From positions 124,001-188,000 of the forward strand of contig VXAU01001770.1 of the NCBI GenBank assembly GCA_013399695.1: a stretch of 64,000 nt of DNA. The letters run 5' to 3'. The notes below the pieces were generated by a model, which saw only the letters and a program-made list of their open reading frames with translations, did not search any database and was not told the DNA's origin. This DNA comes from Formicarius rufipectus. Lineage: Eukaryota; Chordata; Aves; Passeriformes; Formicariidae. Shown piece by piece: positions 61,971-64,000 of the stretch. The position numbers and the translations under genes were made by a program. Positions within the stretch are counted from its first letter, which is position 1. The number at the start of each line of letters is the position of its first letter.

Positions 61971-63169
61971 TATTTCCAGATTAAGGTAAGAGCTGGCAGA
62001 CTCTTCCAAAGTAGTAGAAATTTTCTAGAGTTGTTTGTATTCACAGATTGCAGAAATGCTGCATTCATATACATGAACATCATTCTGTGTCTGTGTTCCA
62101 GTATTTATTGCTCATAAGATTGTTTAATATGAACAGAATTGCTTATATATTCTTACTCTTTTATTGTGCTGTGACCAGTAAAGTGTTGACTACAGAAACT
62201 GTTGAAAGAGCAATCCACCATCAGAGTCCTGACAGACAGCTGTATTATGGATTTCCCAGTGTTGTCCTGACAGGAACATTCATATTTTGCTAGAGGTAAG
62301 ACAAGTTTAGCTGTCATGCCATCTGCATTCTCAGCCTTTCTCAGAGGTAAACTAGTACTTATAGCATAGGGCCAAATGATGGGGCCAAATTCTGTTGTCA
62401 CTGATAACTGTTGTCTTCACTGCAATTAGAGGTTAACTGAGGCACAAAATAATTCTACAGATGTCAGGTGGGATGTTTTTGTGACAACCGTTAAACTGTA
62501 ATTTATTTGATAAGCTCAAAGATCTAAAGAGTACTGACACAGTCTGAGATTCATGTATGATGTGAATGCTGACACACGGCCTCCTTATAGGTTAAGCCCA
62601 GGTGACTTTAGAAAGACAAACTGTAATATCTGTTCACTGGTTAGTAGTGTTTCTTTAAATTTTTAAATCTTCCACAAGATGTCAATCTGTGAATTATGTA
62701 TTTGAATACTTTAAGTGGTACATTTTCTCCCTGGCTTCTCCCAGAGAGACTAACCTTGTTGTTCAGTGCTTTTACCTTCTCATTTTACATGCTGTAAATA
62801 CGTTCCAGTATAGTTAAACAAATGCTCATCCTAAGTAACTATTCACAAACCGTGTTACAGAAACTGCCAAAACTGGGTAGTGATCAAAGACTATAGTACT
62901 ATTTCCTTCAGCTAGGGGCATCAATAGTCAGCAAACAACATATATACTGTATAGCACCTGATACTTCTTAGTTGCAAAGTAGTTCTAGGAATGTATTGCC
63001 ATTAGCAGCTAGTCATTATAAACTGGATAAAAGCCATGTTCTTCTTATAATACTATTTTTCTACCTATCAGGATGAATTTTGGGGTGTGGTTATCTTCTA
63101 GGTTTTATGAGGGAGGATACCATTTTGTAATGAATCAAAATGGAACAAGCCTTCTGTTCTCTTCCAGGC

Positions 63170-63680
63170 TTCTTTCATATCTGACAAGAAGATGAATAAA
63201 TGAAACTGATTTCACTCCACATAAAAGCAATACTTTTTTCTCATTCCTTTTTATTCATTTATTCATTTTCGGTTACAGTCCAGTGTGTTTAGAAGGGCTG
63301 CAAAGAAATTAGAACATCCATCTATGAATTTCATTCCTTCAGAATTCAGCCAATTGGCATACATTTGTCTCTCCCATCGCCATTTTTATTCCACAATTCA
63401 TATAATTTCCCACTCTGCTTCTTTTAATAAAATCACATAGTCACCAAACTGGTTGCTAAACATCCAAGAAAATCAAGAAGAGGTCAGTGAACTTCCAAAC
63501 CAAAATAAAGACTTGTATGACTTTACTGCGCACAAGTTGAACCTTCATAATCCACTTAAGTTGTACACAACTCCATTTCACAGAGTTAGACAATCAATAC
63601 AGCATTTTTATGCATTTCTGTAAATGACCATTTTACATCAAGAAAGCCCATCTCTCAAGCTGGGGACAAAACTTGTTACT
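63170..63680. promoter_or_regulatory. Candidate conserved noncoding block G
   Basis: Complex sequence with TTTATTCATTTATTCATTTTCGG, CCATCGCCATTTTTATTCC, CACATAAAAGC and TTTACTGCGCAC. Posterior-HOX-like T/A words are dense. No coding or repeat explanation was found. Conservation is untested. Confidence 0.25.
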
Positions 63681-64000
63681 TAGTTACAAAATTGACTTCT
63701 GCTTGATTCAAAGCCAGGTGTGCGATAGAGGAAACTTACTTGAGTGTTTTGGCATTAAGTTTTACACATACTTTCCTTCACTTATGCAGGGGCAAAGTAA
63801 AGAGACTCAGAAACATGTAACTCTGAAATAATATAAACCTCACTGTATCTTCCTTGTAGATTTTCTTTTCATGGAGTCCATCCTCATGTAACTTCCTATT
63901 GAAGGGTTTGCTTGGATTTGTTTGGGTTTTTGTAATTAAAATATGATACTATATCAGGCAACCAAGCCAGCTTGAATCTTGGACAAGCTTCTATGGGGGC

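Larger units (their letters stand above)
57601..64000. other. FMN1 distal 3' UTR / downstream intergenic DNA
   Basis: No coding exon, transposon or RNA gene was recognised. In amniotes the gene downstream of FMN1 in this direction is GREM1, transcribed convergently, but none of its sequence is visible. Contents worth noting are a 22-bp near-perfect palindrome (58132-58153), a second AATAAA with a T/G-rich follower (59660), and three complex unique stretches (58480-58740, 61600-61970, 63170-63680). Confidence 0.65.

Noticed and set aside
1..64000. CRISPR arrays, tRNA or rRNA genes, bacterial operons
   Set aside because: No regularly spaced repeats and no tRNA- or rRNA-like sequence was seen; the spliced gene and CR1/LTR content identify vertebrate nuclear DNA.

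Overview
The window is vertebrate nuclear DNA, AT-rich, gene-poor and dominated by introns. It is most likely from a bird: it carries CR1 LINE 3' ends on both strands and two copies of an LTR family that I associate with avian ERVL-type endogenous retroviruses. That LTR family is common in Neoaves, so a neoavian host is my best guess, but it cannot be proved from the window alone. There is no bacterial, phage or plasmid content.

One protein-coding gene is present. It is the 3' part of formin 1 (FMN1, the 'limb deformity' formin) on the + strand. Nine coding exons (2438-2567, 4003-4149, 7443-7502, 9312-9432, 22738-22830, 43879-43930, 46987-47136, 54844-54928, 55975-56019) join in frame across GT-AG introns to give 293 codons plus a TGA stop. 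They encode the middle and C-terminal parts of the actin-assembling FH2 domain, followed by a short lysine-rich tail that corresponds to the Spire-interacting (FSI) tail of FMN-family formins. The 5' part of the gene lies upstream of the window. None of the longer open frames outside these exons looks like a real gene.

Layout: 1-2437, 3' end of an upstream intron; 2438-9432, four FH2 exons with short introns and one CR1 copy; 9433-22737, a 13.3 kb intron with a CR1 copy, two CpG-bearing patches and a 337-nt run made only of G and T; 22831-43878, a 21 kb intron with a CR1/LTR composite, a CR1 with an internal 29-bp duplication, an A tract, two candidate conserved noncoding blocks and a near-complete solo LTR; 43931-54843, two introns with further candidate noncoding blocks and a 28-base assembly gap; 54844-56019, the last two coding exons; 56020 onward, the 3' UTR with candidate poly(A) signals at 57569 and 59660; then intergenic DNA to 64000.

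In amniotes the 3' half of FMN1 and its downstream flank form the regulatory landscape that drives GREM1 in the limb bud. That is established knowledge of the locus. Several noncoding blocks here, dense in homeobox-, POU- or GLI-like words, are therefore plausible enhancers, but assigning individual blocks is inference. I found no previously undescribed system; the most interesting material is the candidate regulatory DNA and the unusual low-complexity and inverted-repeat structures.
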